Assembly: GCA_023432025.1 (NCBI GenBank)
Contig: JAEYVE010000105.1
Span: 1-59,056, forward strand
Length of the DNA stretch: 59,056 bases
Reading direction: 5' to 3'
From: Pseudomonadota bacterium
Lineage (GTDB): Bacteria > Myxococcota_A > Polyangia > Polyangiales > Polyangiaceae
Of this stretch, positions 1 to 9,397 are shown one piece after another. Below the pieces are notes generated by a model. It saw only the letters and a list, made by a program, of their open reading frames with translations, was not told the origin of the DNA and did no database searches. Numbering within the stretch: the first letter of the stretch is position 1; the number at the start of each line of letters is the position of its first letter. Made by a program: the position numbers and the translations under genes.

Positions 1-27
1 CCTTTTGCGCGCCTTCACGAGAAAGCG

Positions 28-2250
28 TCAGATCCCGTCGATGATGGCGTTCAGCGTTTTGCTCGGCCGAAGCGCCTTCGCCGCGAGCTCCTTGTTCGGC
101 GCATAGTAGCCGCCAAGGTCCACGGGCACGCCCTGCGCGCCAATGAGCTCGGCGTTGATGGCCTGCTCCTGCTCGCTGAGGGCGGCGTACACGGGCGCAA
201 ACTGGGCCGCGAGCGCCGCGTCCGTCGTTTGCTTGGCGAGCGCCTCCGCCCAGTAGAGCGCCAGGTAGAAGTGGCTGCCGCGGTTGTCGATTTCGCCCAC
301 CTTGCGCGCAGGCGACTTGTTCTCGAGCAAGAATTTGGCGTTCGCCGCGTCCAGCGCCGTGGCGAGCACCGCCACGGCGGGCCGCTCGTAGAACTCCGCG
401 AGCTGCTCGAGCGAGGCGACGAGCGCCAGGAACTCACCCAGCGAGTCCCAGCGCAGGTAGTTTTCCTGCAAGAACTGCTGCACGTGTTTGGGCGCGGAGC
501 CACCGGCGCCGGTCTCGAAGAGACCGCCGCCGTTCATGAGCGGCACGATGGACAACATCTTGGCGCTGGTGCCCACCTCGAGGATGGGGAACAAGTCCGT
601 CAGGTAGTCGCGCAACACGTTGCCGGTCACGCTGATGATGTCCTTGCCGGCCTTGATGGTCTCGCAAGACAGGCGCGTGGCGGCCTCCGGCGAAAGGATC
701 CGTAGATCGAGCCCGGTCGTGTCGTGCTCGGCTAGGTACGCTTTGACCTTGCGGATGAGCTCGGCGTCGTGAGCGCGCGTCTCGTCCAACCAGAAGATCG
801 CGGGCGTGCCCGCCGCGCGCGCGCGGTTCACCGCGAGCTTCACCCAGTCACGAATGGGCGCGTCCTTCGTCTGACAGGCGCGCCAGATGTCTCCGGCCTC
901 CACCGCGTGCTCGAGGAGCACGTTGCCGCTGCCGTCCACCACGCGCACCGTGCCCGCGCTCGGAATTTCGAAGGTTTTGTCGTGCGAGCCGTACTCTTCG
1001 GCCTTTTGCGCCATGAGGCCCACGTTGGCCACGCTGCCCATGGTGCGCGGATCGAAGGCGCCGTGCTCTTTGCAGAACGTAAACACCTCATCGTACACGC
1101 CTGCGTAGCTGGAGTCCGGAATGACGGCCTTGGTGTCCTCGGCTTTGCCCTCCTTGTTCCACATGCGACCCGACGTGCGGATCATGGCGGGCATGGACGC
1201 GTCGATGATGACGTCACTCGGCACGTGCAGGTTGGTGATGCCTTTGTCCGAGTCCACCATGGCGAGCGAGGGGCGCGCCGCGTACGCCGCCAGAATGTCC
1301 GCTTCGATGGCGGCGCGCTCGGCCTCCGGCAGCTTCTGGATTTTGGCGACCAAGTCTCCGAAACCGTTGTTCACGTCGACGCCCAGCGCGTCCAACGTGG
1401 CTTGGTGCTTTTCGAACACCGGCGCGAAAAAGAGCCGCACGGCGTGGCCGAAAATGATGGGGTCGCTCACCTTCATCATCGTGGCCTTCATGTGCAGAGA
1501 AAAGAGAACGCCGCGCCGCTTGGCGTCCTCGATTTGCTCCGCCAAAAACGCGACGAGCGCCTTATTGCTCATCACGGTGGCGTCCAGCACCTCGCCCGCC
1601 TGAAGCTTCAAGCCGTCCTTCAGCACCTTCGTGCCGGCAGCCGAAACCAGCTCGATGCGGGCCGTCGTGGGAGCGGACAAGGTGACGCTCTTTTCGTTCG
1701 AGCGGAAGTCGCCGCTCGACATGGTCGACACGTGCGACTTGGACTCCGCGCTCCACGGGCCCATCGAGTGCGGGTTCTTGCGCGCGTACTCCTTGACGGC
1801 CTTGGGCGCACGACGGTCCGAGTTACCCTCGCGCAAGACGGGGTTCACTGCGCTGCCTTTGACGCGGTCGTAGCGCGCCTTGGCGTCGCGCTCGGCGTCG
1901 GTCTTGGGCTCTTCCGGGTAATCCGGCAGGGCGTAACCCTGCTTCTGCAGCTCCAGAATGGCCGCCTTCAGCTGCGGAATCGACGCGCTGATGTTGGGCA
2001 GCTTGATGATGTTCGCCTCGGGGCGCGTCGCGAGCGCACCGAGCTCCGCGAGCGCGTCACTCGTCCTTTGCACCGGCGGCAAAAGGTCCGCGAAGTTCGC
2101 CAGAATGCGCCCCGCCAGAGAAATGTCGCGCGTCTCGACGTTCACTCCCACCGGCTTCACGAAGGCCCGAATGATGGGCAAGAGCGAGTAGGTCGCCAGC
2201 GCAGGAGCTTCGTCGGTCTCGGTGTAAATGATCGTGGGTTGGTCGGCCAT
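28..2250 (-). CDS. icd: NADP-dependent isocitrate dehydrogenase, monomeric type
   Basis: This 740-residue protein should oxidise isocitrate to 2-oxoglutarate with NADP in the TCA cycle, in the cytoplasm. The length fits the monomeric (about 740-residue) IDH family, not the 400-residue dimeric one. The N-terminus (MADQPTIIYTETDEAPALAT) and the internal stretches GNSDRRAPK and MWNKEGKAEDTKAVIPDSSY are typical of that family. I chose the ATG at 2250 because the upstream 44 codons of the open frame are Arg/Ser-rich and do not look like protein; a GAGG lies just before it, though closer than ideal. The gene stands alone, with a 400-base gap before the next gene. Confidence 0.95.
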   Translation of the reverse strand: MADQPTIIYTETDEAPALATYSLLPIIRAFVKPVGVNVETRDISLAGRILANFADLLPPVQRTSDALAELGALATRPEANIIKLPNISASIPQLKAAILELQKQGYALPDYPEEPKTDAERDAKARYDRVKGSAVNPVLREGNSDRRAPKAVKEYARKNPHSMGPWSAESKSHVSTMSSGDFRSNEKSVTLSAPTTARIELVSAAGTKVLKDGLKLQAGEVLDATVMSNKALVAFLAEQIEDAKRRGVLFSLHMKATMMKVSDPIIFGHAVRLFFAPVFEKHQATLDALGVDVNNGFGDLVAKIQKLPEAERAAIEADILAAYAARPSLAMVDSDKGITNLHVPSDVIIDASMPAMIRTSGRMWNKEGKAEDTKAVIPDSSYAGVYDEVFTFCKEHGAFDPRTMGSVANVGLMAQKAEEYGSHDKTFEIPSAGTVRVVDGSGNVLLEHAVEAGDIWRACQTKDAPIRDWVKLAVNRARAAGTPAIFWLDETRAHDAELIRKVKAYLAEHDTTGLDLRILSPEAATRLSCETIKAGKDIISVTGNVLRDYLTDLFPILEVGTSAKMLSIVPLMNGGGLFETGAGGSAPKHVQQFLQENYLRWDSLGEFLALVASLEQLAEFYERPAVAVLATALDAANAKFLLENKSPARKVGEIDNRGSHFYLALYWAEALAKQTTDAALAAQFAPVYAALSEQEQAINAELIGAQGVPVDLGGYYAPNKELAAKALRPSKTLNAIIDGI

Positions 2251-2653
2251 GGCCTCAGGCAGATACCGAGGCGACGAAAGGTACACAAGACCGCTCCGCT
2301 CCCCGCTCGAACGTCTTTTTGAAGCTCCGAAGAAAACTCGGGCTCGACGAAGCGCGGCACCGTCCGTCCGCTCCCGCGGCACGAAACTGCTTCATGCGGT
2401 CCGCTTCCATCCGCTCCCGGCGGCAGGCGCCGCTTCGTTCGGACGAAAAAACTCGGCTCCGCGTCCAACGTTTCGAAGACGACGAAAATGTCACTCTGCC
2501 GCAGCGCCCAAGGGCAGACGCGGCGGACGACTCGGCGGCTCGAGCGGGGCACGGAGTGGGCCGCTCGTGGTGCCCACCATAGAAGAAAGGCTTCGTACTC
2601 TCATTTTTTCACGCTTCAGAAGTCAGCGCGCCGCAAACACGTTCTTCCCGCGT
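2251..2653. other. Intergenic gap, upstream of icd
   Basis: About 400 bases lie between the icd start and the Nudix gene stop. The open frames that cross it have Arg/Ser-rich low-complexity translations and no ribosome binding site. It should hold the icd promoter, but I see no clear -35/-10 pair, RNA gene or repeat. Confidence 0.5.
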
Positions 2654-3130
2654 TCACTTCTTCTGCGTGGGCGCGACGAGCTGAACCAGCCGCTCGAGCA
2701 GCACGCGCTCGGACGCCGACATTTTTCGTGTGGCTTCCTCGATGGAAAAGTACTCCGCGCGATCGATCTCCGGGATGGACACGCGTTTGCCGGAGCGTGG
2801 TGGCCACTCGATTTCACACGTGTTGCTCACGATGCGGGTAACGTCCAGGTCTCCCTCCAGCGCCCAAGCGTGGATCACCTTGCCGCTCTTGTTCTTGACC
2901 GTCCCCAGAGAGACCAGCTCGCCTGGAGGAACGTCCACGCCCAACTCCTCGCGAAACTCGCGGCGCGCTGCGGCCAGCAAATCTTCGTCGGGGTTCACCT
3001 CGCCTTTCACGATGAACCACGCACCCTCGTCTTTGCGCGCCCAAAAGGGGCCCCCCGGGTGCGCGAGCAAAACCTCGAGCGCACCTCTCCTGCGGAAAAG
3101 CAAAATTCCGGAGCTCGTCTTCGTGGGCAC
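2654..3130 (-). CDS. Nudix hydrolase
   Basis: This 158-residue Nudix-fold protein should hydrolyse a nucleoside diphosphate linked to another moiety. The Nudix box is complete: G followed by five residues, E, seven residues, then REFREELGV, at about residues 43-65. The two conserved Glu pairs that bind metal are present. The start is a GTG at 3130 preceded by GGAGGAAGC, a strong ribosome binding site. It begins 21 bases after the upstream MFS gene and probably shares its transcript. The N-terminal sequence SSGILLFRRRG is like small stand-alone Nudix proteins of the diadenosine polyphosphate/NTP-diphosphatase type. The substrate cannot be told from sequence. Confidence 0.9.
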   Translation of the reverse strand: MPTKTSSGILLFRRRGALEVLLAHPGGPFWARKDEGAWFIVKGEVNPDEDLLAAARREFREELGVDVPPGELVSLGTVKNKSGKVIHAWALEGDLDVTRIVSNTCEIEWPPRSGKRVSIPEIDRAEYFSIEEATRKMSASERVLLERLVQLVAPTQKK

Positions 3131-3151
3131 GCGCTTCCTCCGACCCGTAGG

Positions 3152-4579
3152 TTAGCGCATCTGCTCGGAGAGCTCCTCGAGAGACTTTCCCTCAGCCGCC
3201 ACGGCAAAGCGAAACGCCACGAGCGCGGCGCTTCCCATCAGCGCGGCTCCCCCGAGGTACCCCTTGCACACGTTCAAGCGCTCCCCCGACTCGACGAGCG
3301 AGCCGAACCACCACGGCGCAAATAGCCCTCCCACGGCCGTGCCCAGCGCAAAGAACACGGCGATCGCCAGCCCGCGCAGCTCCACCGGAAAGAGCTCGCT
3401 CACCGTGAGGTACGCCGAGCTCGCCGCGGCCGACGCAAAAAAGAATACGGCGCCCCACGACAATGTCTGCGCCCACGCCGTGAGCCAGCCCCGAGCGAAC
3501 GCGTACGCCGTGAGCGCCATGAGCGTCGCCGAAGCGCCGTACGTCGCCGTGATCATCACGCGGCGGCCCCACGTGTCGAAGAGACCCCCCAGGAGCCAGG
3601 GACCGAGCAAGTTACCGAACGCAAGCACGAGCACGTGGAATCCCACGCTTTCCGGCAAGACCCCGTAGAAGCGAGCAAGCACCAGCGCATAGGTGAAAAA
3701 CACCGCGTTGTACGCGAACGCTTGGGTCGACATCAGCGTGAGCCCGAGGAACGTGCGGCGGAGGTGCGAACGAAGAAACACGTCGAGCACGCGCGAGTAC
3801 GTGGCGGTGCCGCGCGCCTGAAGGCGCCTTACGCCGCTCGAGCTCGGCGGCAAGAGCGGCTCCCCCGAGGTGGCCTCCACCTGCCGCTCGATGGCGCGCA
3901 TCGTTTTTTCCGCGTCCTCGAAGCGGCCGTGCAAAAGCAGCCAACGCGGACTCTCCGGGACGTGCCTGCGCACGAGCAGGATGGCCACGCCGAGGAGCGC
4001 GCCCAAACCAAAGCAAACGCGCCAACCATAGGCGTAGGGAAGGATGCGTGGGTTCAGAAGCACCAAAGACAAAAGCGCGCCGAGCGCCGCGCCCAACCAG
4101 TACGTCGCGTTGATGCCCAGATCGACACGCCCACGAAGCCGCGCGGGCAAGAGCTCGTCGATGGCCGAGTTGATGGCGGAGTACTCGCCGCCAATGCCCG
4201 CCCCGGTAAAAAAACGACAAATGGCAAACGACCAGAAGTCGAAGGAGGCCGCCGTCAGCGAGCTCGCCGCCAAATAAAGGCTGAGCGTGATCATGAACAG
4301 GCGCTTTCGTCCCCACGCGTCCGCAAGGCGCCCGAACACGAGCGCGCCGGAGATGGCCCCCGCGAGATACGCGCTCGCCGCCGCCCCGATCTCGCTCTCG
4401 CGCAAAGCGAGCGTGGAAGGCTCGGAGAGCACACTGGCGACCGAGCCGACGATGGTGACTTCCAGACCATCCAAAGCCCACGCCACCCCGAGCGCGACGA
4501 TGACCCTCCGGTGCCACCCCGACCAAGGCAAGCGGTCGAGCCGGGCGGGAATGGCAGACTCGACCGACTCCTCCGCCAT
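3152..4579 (-). CDS. MFS transporter, sugar-porter/SV2-like
   Basis: A 475-residue major facilitator protein with about 12 predicted membrane segments. The loop 2-3 signature GRLADAWGRKR is near residue 80 and PESPRWLLL follows segment 6, both usual in the sugar porter and aromatic-acid/SV2-like families. It should carry a small organic solute across the inner membrane by proton coupling; the substrate is unknown. The ATG at 4579 gives a normal N-terminus. The gene faces away from the sugar-efflux-like MFS gene at 4634, leaving only 54 bases for two divergent promoters, and is followed closely by the Nudix gene. Confidence 0.88.
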   Translation of the reverse strand: MAEESVESAIPARLDRLPWSGWHRRVIVALGVAWALDGLEVTIVGSVASVLSEPSTLALRESEIGAAASAYLAGAISGALVFGRLADAWGRKRLFMITLSLYLAASSLTAASFDFWSFAICRFFTGAGIGGEYSAINSAIDELLPARLRGRVDLGINATYWLGAALGALLSLVLLNPRILPYAYGWRVCFGLGALLGVAILLVRRHVPESPRWLLLHGRFEDAEKTMRAIERQVEATSGEPLLPPSSSGVRRLQARGTATYSRVLDVFLRSHLRRTFLGLTLMSTQAFAYNAVFFTYALVLARFYGVLPESVGFHVLVLAFGNLLGPWLLGGLFDTWGRRVMITATYGASATLMALTAYAFARGWLTAWAQTLSWGAVFFFASAAASSAYLTVSELFPVELRGLAIAVFFALGTAVGGLFAPWWFGSLVESGERLNVCKGYLGGAALMGSAALVAFRFAVAAEGKSLEELSEQMR

Positions 4580-4633
4580 GCCGAACCTCTCGCCTACTCA
4601 CGGCCGGTTCACGCACGTGAAAAGGGTCCCGGG

Positions 4634-5872
4634 ATGTGGGATAGCCCAGCCTTCATGCGCGGCGCCCTACCGATGCTCCGAACCATTTTGCGACACCGCG
4701 ACCTCACGGTGCTCGTCGCGTGCAGCATGCTCTTGGGGCTGGCGTACTCGTTCGTGATCCCGTTCATGAGCATGTTCGGAACGCTCGAGGTGGGCATGTC
4801 TTCGCTCGCGTTCGGCACCTTCATGACGGTGACGTCGCTCGCGTCCATCGTGCTCAGCACTTGGCTCGCGCGCTGGTCGGACACGCGCTTCTCACGCAAG
4901 GCGCTCTTGCTCGTGGGAGCCGGGGCGGGAACGTTGGGGTACGTCGGCTACGCGCTGGTGCGAGAAGTGTGGCTGCTCACGCTCATCGGCTCGCTGGTGC
5001 TCGGCGTGAGCTCCATCATGTTTTCTCAGGTTTTCGCCCTCGGTCGCGACGTGCTGGGGCGAAGCGACGTGCCTGCGAGTGAGGCGCCGCTTTACATGAA
5101 CGTGATTCGCTCGGCGTTCGCGCTTTCGTGGACGTTCGGCCCGGCGCTGGCCGCGTGGGTGATGCAAGGTCACTCGTACCGCGGCACGTTCTTCGCCGCG
5201 GCGCTTCTGTGCGCGCTGTTTCTGGTCGTGGTCTTGGCCTTCGTGCCTCGCCTGCCCCCGAGCGCGTTGACGCACACGTCCGTCTTGCAGGTGCCGCTCC
5301 GGCAAGCGCTGCGCTCACCGGGACTGCTCGCTCACTTCGTCGGGTTCACGCTGTATTTCAGCTGCTCCACGATGGCCATGATGAACCTGCCGCTGCTCGT
5401 CTTGAACACGCTGCACGGCACTCAGGCAGAGGTGGGGCTCGTGTACAGTATTGCCCCGGTGTTCGAGCTGCCGCTCATGTTTTACTTGGGTTGGCTCGCC
5501 ACACGCGCGGATCAAGCGCGACTGATCCGCGGCGCCTTCGGAATTGCCGTGGTGTACTACGCGGGCCTCGCGCTGGTCGGCGCCCCGTGGCACGTCTATC
5601 CGCTGCAGCTCTTGAGCGCAGCCGTCGTGGCGGTGACCCAAGGCGTGGCGATCACCTTTTTTCAAAACTTCTTGCCGGGCCAAGCCGGTACAGCGACCAA
5701 CATCTACTCCAGCGCCTCGCGCATCGGCGCGACCGCAGGCTACTTGCTCTTTGGCGCGTTCACCGAGCAAGTGGGGCACCGCGGCGTCTTTCTCCTGTGC
5801 GCGCTGGTTTCGAGCCTCGGCCTCGGAGTCTTGGTCGCGTTTCGGCCGCGCGCCGCGCGCGTCGTGGCGTGA
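4634..5872 (+). CDS. MFS transporter, sugar-efflux (SET) like
   Basis: A membrane protein of about 412 residues with 12 predicted helices, resembling the SetA-type sugar efflux branch of the major facilitator family: VACSMLLGLAYSFVIPFMSMFG at the start, WLARWSDTRFSRK as the loop 2-3 motif, and FFQNFLPGQAGTATNIYSS near helix 11. It would export sugars or similar small molecules. The open frame continues far upstream, but that part is antisense to the neighbouring transporter and is Arg-rich, so the start is within MWDSPAF (4634), MRGALP (4655) or MLRTIL (4673). I list the first; none has a strong ribosome binding site. Confidence 0.85.
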   Translation: MWDSPAFMRGALPMLRTILRHRDLTVLVACSMLLGLAYSFVIPFMSMFGTLEVGMSSLAFGTFMTVTSLASIVLSTWLARWSDTRFSRKALLLVGAGAGTLGYVGYALVREVWLLTLIGSLVLGVSSIMFSQVFALGRDVLGRSDVPASEAPLYMNVIRSAFALSWTFGPALAAWVMQGHSYRGTFFAAALLCALFLVVVLAFVPRLPPSALTHTSVLQVPLRQALRSPGLLAHFVGFTLYFSCSTMAMMNLPLLVLNTLHGTQAEVGLVYSIAPVFELPLMFYLGWLATRADQARLIRGAFGIAVVYYAGLALVGAPWHVYPLQLLSAAVVAVTQGVAITFFQNFLPGQAGTATNIYSSASRIGATAGYLLFGAFTEQVGHRGVFLLCALVSSLGLGVLVAFRPRAARVVA

Positions 5873-6003
5873 CGGCAAGCGCAGGCAGCGCGCTCCCCGC
5901 AGGCGCGCCCCGACGCGTGACCGCGCGCCCCACCGCCGACGCCCCCCCAAGACGCGGGATGGCCGAGGCGCGCCCCAAGACGCGGGGTAGCCGCGCCCGC
6001 GCG

Positions 6004-6600
6004 CTACACGATGCGCAGCGGTCGCGGGGATACGGGCTCTTCTTCTTCTCTCAGACGCGGCGGCGTGAACTGTTCGGGGTACTTGCCGACCTTGTCGGCA
6101 TAGAAGTCGCGGATGTGCGCCATGTCGTCTTTGATGTTGCCGGTGGGCCACAAGAGCGGGCCGATGCCGGCGCGCTTCGTGGGATAGTCCAAGTAGCCGA
6201 GCCCGATAGGCACGCCCGCGCCGCGAGCGATGTGATAGAAGCCGCTCCGCCAGCGCTTTCCCGCGGAGCGTGTCCCTTCCGCGGGCACGAGCAGCACGAG
6301 CGCGGGGCGCTTCGCGAACTCGTCAATCATGGTCTGCACCATGTTGCCGTGGTGTGAGCGTTCCACGGCAATCCCCCCCAACGCGCGCAGCACAGGCCCC
6401 ATCGGCCCGCGAAACAGTGAATTTTTGCCCATCCAACGCACCGGCAGTCCGAGCGCGTAGAGCGTCGACATGGCGTGCAGGAAGTCCCAGTTCGACGTGT
6501 GCGGAGCCGCGATGAGCACCAGCTTTTGGGCGCTGGGTACCCCGCCATCAATCGTCCACTTCGTGGCGCGGACCAGCGCCTTGCCCAGAAGCCTCTGCAT
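6004..6600 (-). CDS. 1-acyl-glycerol-3-phosphate acyltransferase-like protein
   Basis: A PlsC-type acyltransferase of about 198 residues, expected to move an acyl chain onto a lysophospholipid or related acceptor at the inner membrane. The catalytic HX4D motif reads HTSNWD, the phosphate-binding motif reads EGTRS, and FRGPMGPVLRALGGI and GVPIGLGYLDY fit blocks seen in this family. HTSNWDF, instead of the usual NHxSxxD, is typical of the short subfamily without a long N-terminal extension. I prefer the ATG at 6600 because GAGGGA sits five bases before it; an ATG at 6630 is also possible. It is flanked by unrelated genes. Confidence 0.85.
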   Translation of the reverse strand: MQRLLGKALVRATKWTIDGGVPSAQKLVLIAAPHTSNWDFLHAMSTLYALGLPVRWMGKNSLFRGPMGPVLRALGGIAVERSHHGNMVQTMIDEFAKRPALVLLVPAEGTRSAGKRWRSGFYHIARGAGVPIGLGYLDYPTKRAGIGPLLWPTGNIKDDMAHIRDFYADKVGKYPEQFTPPRLREEEEPVSPRPLRIV

Positions 6601-6709
6601 GGAATCCCTCACCCAAAAGCATGATTCCATCGCGCAGAACGCGCCATGACGGCCCCCCCCGTAGAGCGGGACCGTCAACAAAAGCTCGTTTGCCGCTTCT
6701 GCCGGGCGG

Positions 6710-7699
6710 CTACTTCACGACGACGTCGATGGCACCCGTGAGTACGTCCTGACCCCCGGTCTCGTCCTGCACGAGGGTGGCGCCGCCCATACCGTCGTTG
6801 CCGTAGACGACCACGGGCGCGGTTCGCGGCACGGGCGTGTACGCGCCGCCTCCCGCTTCGGCCATGCGACGCAGCACGTCCGCCGCGCCTTCCGAACCGG
6901 GGAGACCGATCACGTGTGTCTCGACGCCGCGGTTTGCCCATTGCTGAGGAAACGCCACGAGCGCTTCGGCGGTCGCGCCACAGTTGGCGTCCCCATCCGT
7001 GAGCACCAACACGCGAAACCTGTCTTCGAGTAGCCCCAGCTCTTCCGCTTCGTCGATGGCGTGGTCCGCGACTTCTAGCGCCTGGAGGAGCGGAGTGCTG
7101 CCGCTCGGTTGGTTCCGACACAGGTTTGCATCCCACCGTTCGACGAAGTCGTGCGCCTGCACCCACGGGATCTGCCGCTCGTTGTCGAGGCCCGGAGCGC
7201 CGCAGCTCGTTTCGAGCGGAAACAAGATGGCGCTGAGCGTCAGGTTGTCGATGTAGCGGTGAACGCCGCGCATGAGCGCGTCATGTGCCGCCCAAAAGCG
7301 GCTGCGATCGCCCCAGTGGTCGCCCATGCTCCCTGACTTGTCGAAGACGACGAGCACGCTCAAATCGCCGTCTCCCACTTGGAGCGATGGCGGCGAGACC
7401 TCCTCATCGCCTTTGGTGCTGTCGCCTTCGGTGCTGTCGCCGTCGGCGCCGTCGCCCTCCGCTTCGTCGTCTCGGTAGTTTTCGACGCGAAACTCCTCAG
7501 GGACGAAGCACTCCGTCCACTCGAAGAGCGAGGAGTCGTTGGCGGGGGCGGCGCCTCCGGTGCCGGGCCCCGACGTGCTCGACGCGCCGCCGGTCTCGGT
7601 AGGTGTCGTGGAGCCGGACTCCGCGTCGACCGCCGTGCAACCGAGTCCCACCGACAGCGCCGCACCCCAAACCAAGAGCGTTTTTTTGCTTCGAATCAC
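6710..7699 (-). CDS. VWA-domain lipoprotein
   Basis: A predicted 329-residue lipoprotein. A GTG start at 7699 has a good ribosome binding site (GGGAGGAC, six bases away) and opens a lipoprotein signal: basic residues, a hydrophobic stretch, and lipobox VGLGC. A Gly/Ser/Thr spacer and an acidic tract of short GDGADGD/STEGD repeats follow. The rest is a von Willebrand A domain with an intact metal site: DKSGSMG (DxSxS), PSGSTPL (Thr) and VLTDGDANCG (Asp). It is probably surface-exposed and binds a protein or matrix ligand. Myxobacterial genomes carry many such proteins of unknown role. Confidence 0.85.
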   Translation of the reverse strand: MIRSKKTLLVWGAALSVGLGCTAVDAESGSTTPTETGGASSTSGPGTGGAAPANDSSLFEWTECFVPEEFRVENYRDDEAEGDGADGDSTEGDSTKGDEEVSPPSLQVGDGDLSVLVVFDKSGSMGDHWGDRSRFWAAHDALMRGVHRYIDNLTLSAILFPLETSCGAPGLDNERQIPWVQAHDFVERWDANLCRNQPSGSTPLLQALEVADHAIDEAEELGLLEDRFRVLVLTDGDANCGATAEALVAFPQQWANRGVETHVIGLPGSEGAADVLRRMAEAGGGAYTPVPRTAPVVVYGNDGMGGATLVQDETGGQDVLTGAIDVVVK

Positions 7700-7941
7700 C
7701 GTGTGTCCTCCCAACGACACGCGAGCGTAAGTGAGCGCGAGCGAGCGCGGAGGATGCCCCATTGTGCACCCGCGCGCGGGAGGGAGCCCGAGCCGCACGG
7801 CGCTGGCCCGCGGGAGCGGACGCACGGAGGCGTACGCAGCCGAGTCCATCCGCGCGGAGCTTTGCGGTAAAACCTCCGGGTTTTGCTCCCCACGGCTACG
7901 CCGCTCCTGGCGCTGGCTTCTCCCCGGAAAGACTCGAACCG

Positions 7942-9309
7942 ATGCTGAGCGCCCTGCGCTTCATGTTCCGCGGCGTCATTTACGACCTGCGCAAAGGCCT
8001 CTTGGCGCGGCCAGCCGCGATCAGTTTTTTTTATGGTGTCTCCGCGGTGGCCATGGTCGCCCTCGAGCGCGACGTTCCGGCGGTTACGGAGCTCGCTTCT
8101 CGCGCGGCGTGGGTGGCGCACGAGGACGTGGCCGCGGCGCAGCTGATCGTCGCGACCATTGCCGGCTCCATGATGACGACGGTGGCGGTGGTTTTCTCCG
8201 TGCTGATCATGGCGCTGTCGCTCGCGTCCATTCAGTTTTCACCGCGCATTTTGACGGGCTTCATGGGGGACCGCCCAACGCAGAACACGCTGGGCGTGTT
8301 CATGGGCACCTTCGTGTACGCGCTCATCGTGCTCAGGACGGTGCAAGGCGGGCCGAAACCGTTCGTGCCCGCCGCCAGCGTGTCTTTGGCGATGCTCTTG
8401 GCTGCGGTGGCGCTGGCTTGGCTCATTTACTTCATTCACCACATTGGGCAGGGCATTCACGCGAACCACATCGTGGACCGCATTGCGCGTGAAACCATCG
8501 AGGTCATCGACGCCGAGTTTCCCATCGCGGTCGGTCGCGCGGATTCGCACCCCGAGGACGTGAGCGGTACGGCGCCTCCGCCGGCCAATGCCGTCGAAGT
8601 GGAAGCAACGCGCTCCGGTTACGTTCAGCTCTGTGATCGCGCGCGCCTGCTCGCGCTCGCGCGCACTCACGGCGTCACCATTTACCAGCAGCACGGCATT
8701 GGTGAGTTCGTCATCGAAGGTAACCCCCTGGTGTCCATTTCTCCGCCGGAGCGCGTGACGAGGGCCATGCACCGCGTGTGCGTGGAGTGCTTCGACGTCG
8801 GCGAGGCGCGCACCCTGCAGCAGGACTTTCAGTTCGGCATTCGTCAAATCGTGGACGTGGCGCTCAAGGCGCTGTCTGCGGCCGTCAACGACCCCACCAC
8901 CGCTTCGACCTGCATCGACCACTTGGCGCGCGTTCTGTGTCACCTGGCGCGCCGCCGCGTTTTGCCGCTCGAAATGCGCGACGAAAAGACGGGGAAGCTG
9001 CTCATGGTGCGCCGCGCTTGTACGTTCCGCGGCGCGCTCGATTTGGCGTTCAACCAGGTTCGTCAGTACGGGCGCAGTGACATGTCCGTGTCGCTGCGCA
9101 TGGTCCGCGCGCTTTCGGAAATTGCGCTGGCTACGGACCACGTGCCCCACCAAGAGCACGCGCTTTACCACGCGCGCCTGCTCGAAGAGGCGATCAGCCC
9201 GGACTTTGCGGTCGAGGATCGGCGTGAGCTCACGGCGCGCCTCGAGGCGCTGCGCGCCCGCGTCGCCGCGACGCGCGCCCGCTTCCAAGCGACCGAAGCG
9301 GCGGCGTAA
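7942..9309 (+). CDS. DUF2254 membrane protein
   Basis: A 455-residue predicted inner-membrane protein of the DUF2254 family, whose function is unknown. Four or so hydrophobic helices in the first 170 residues are followed by a soluble part. Family-like blocks are SIQFSPRILTGFMGDRPTQN, FIHHIGQGIHANHI, DFQFGIRQIVDVALKALS and AVNDPTTASTCIDHL. The frame stays open upstream but with Arg/Pro-rich low-complexity sequence, so the ATG at 7942 (MLSALRFMFRG) is the start; it is weakly preceded by GGAAAG. It converges on the EF-G gene, with a hairpin terminator between the two. Confidence 0.88.
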   Translation: MLSALRFMFRGVIYDLRKGLLARPAAISFFYGVSAVAMVALERDVPAVTELASRAAWVAHEDVAAAQLIVATIAGSMMTTVAVVFSVLIMALSLASIQFSPRILTGFMGDRPTQNTLGVFMGTFVYALIVLRTVQGGPKPFVPAASVSLAMLLAAVALAWLIYFIHHIGQGIHANHIVDRIARETIEVIDAEFPIAVGRADSHPEDVSGTAPPPANAVEVEATRSGYVQLCDRARLLALARTHGVTIYQQHGIGEFVIEGNPLVSISPPERVTRAMHRVCVECFDVGEARTLQQDFQFGIRQIVDVALKALSAAVNDPTTASTCIDHLARVLCHLARRRVLPLEMRDEKTGKLLMVRRACTFRGALDLAFNQVRQYGRSDMSVSLRMVRALSEIALATDHVPHQEHALYHARLLEEAISPDFAVEDRRELTARLEALRARVAATRARFQATEAAA

Positions 9310-9332
9310 GGCCCGCGTAGCGCCCACCTCGA

Positions 9333-9375
9333 GATACAAAAGAGCAAGGGCCCTCGATCTCGCGACCGAGGGCCC
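9333..9375 (-). terminator. Intrinsic terminator of the EF-G gene
   Basis: A perfect 9-bp stem (GGGCCCTCG at 9348-9356 pairing with CGAGGGCCC at 9367-9375) with a 10-base loop. Read on the minus strand it is followed by a U-rich run (TTGCTCTTTTG), as expected for rho-independent termination just after the EF-G stop. On the plus strand no T run follows, so it mainly serves the minus-strand gene. Confidence 0.75.
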
Positions 9376-9397
9376 AGCGGGAAGCCACCGAACGGAA

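Noticed and set aside
769..2322. Long plus-strand open frame opposite icd
   Set aside because: Arg/His-rich translation, antisense to a certain gene; typical shadow in high-GC DNA.
5945..5986. Two copies of CCCCAAGACGCGGG, 28 bases apart
   Set aside because: Short and intergenic in C-rich DNA; no function indicated.
7912..7945. tRNA-like 3' end on the minus strand before the DUF2254 gene
   Set aside because: A GGTTCGAGTC-like loop is present, but the T stem does not pair and there is no acceptor or anticodon arm.
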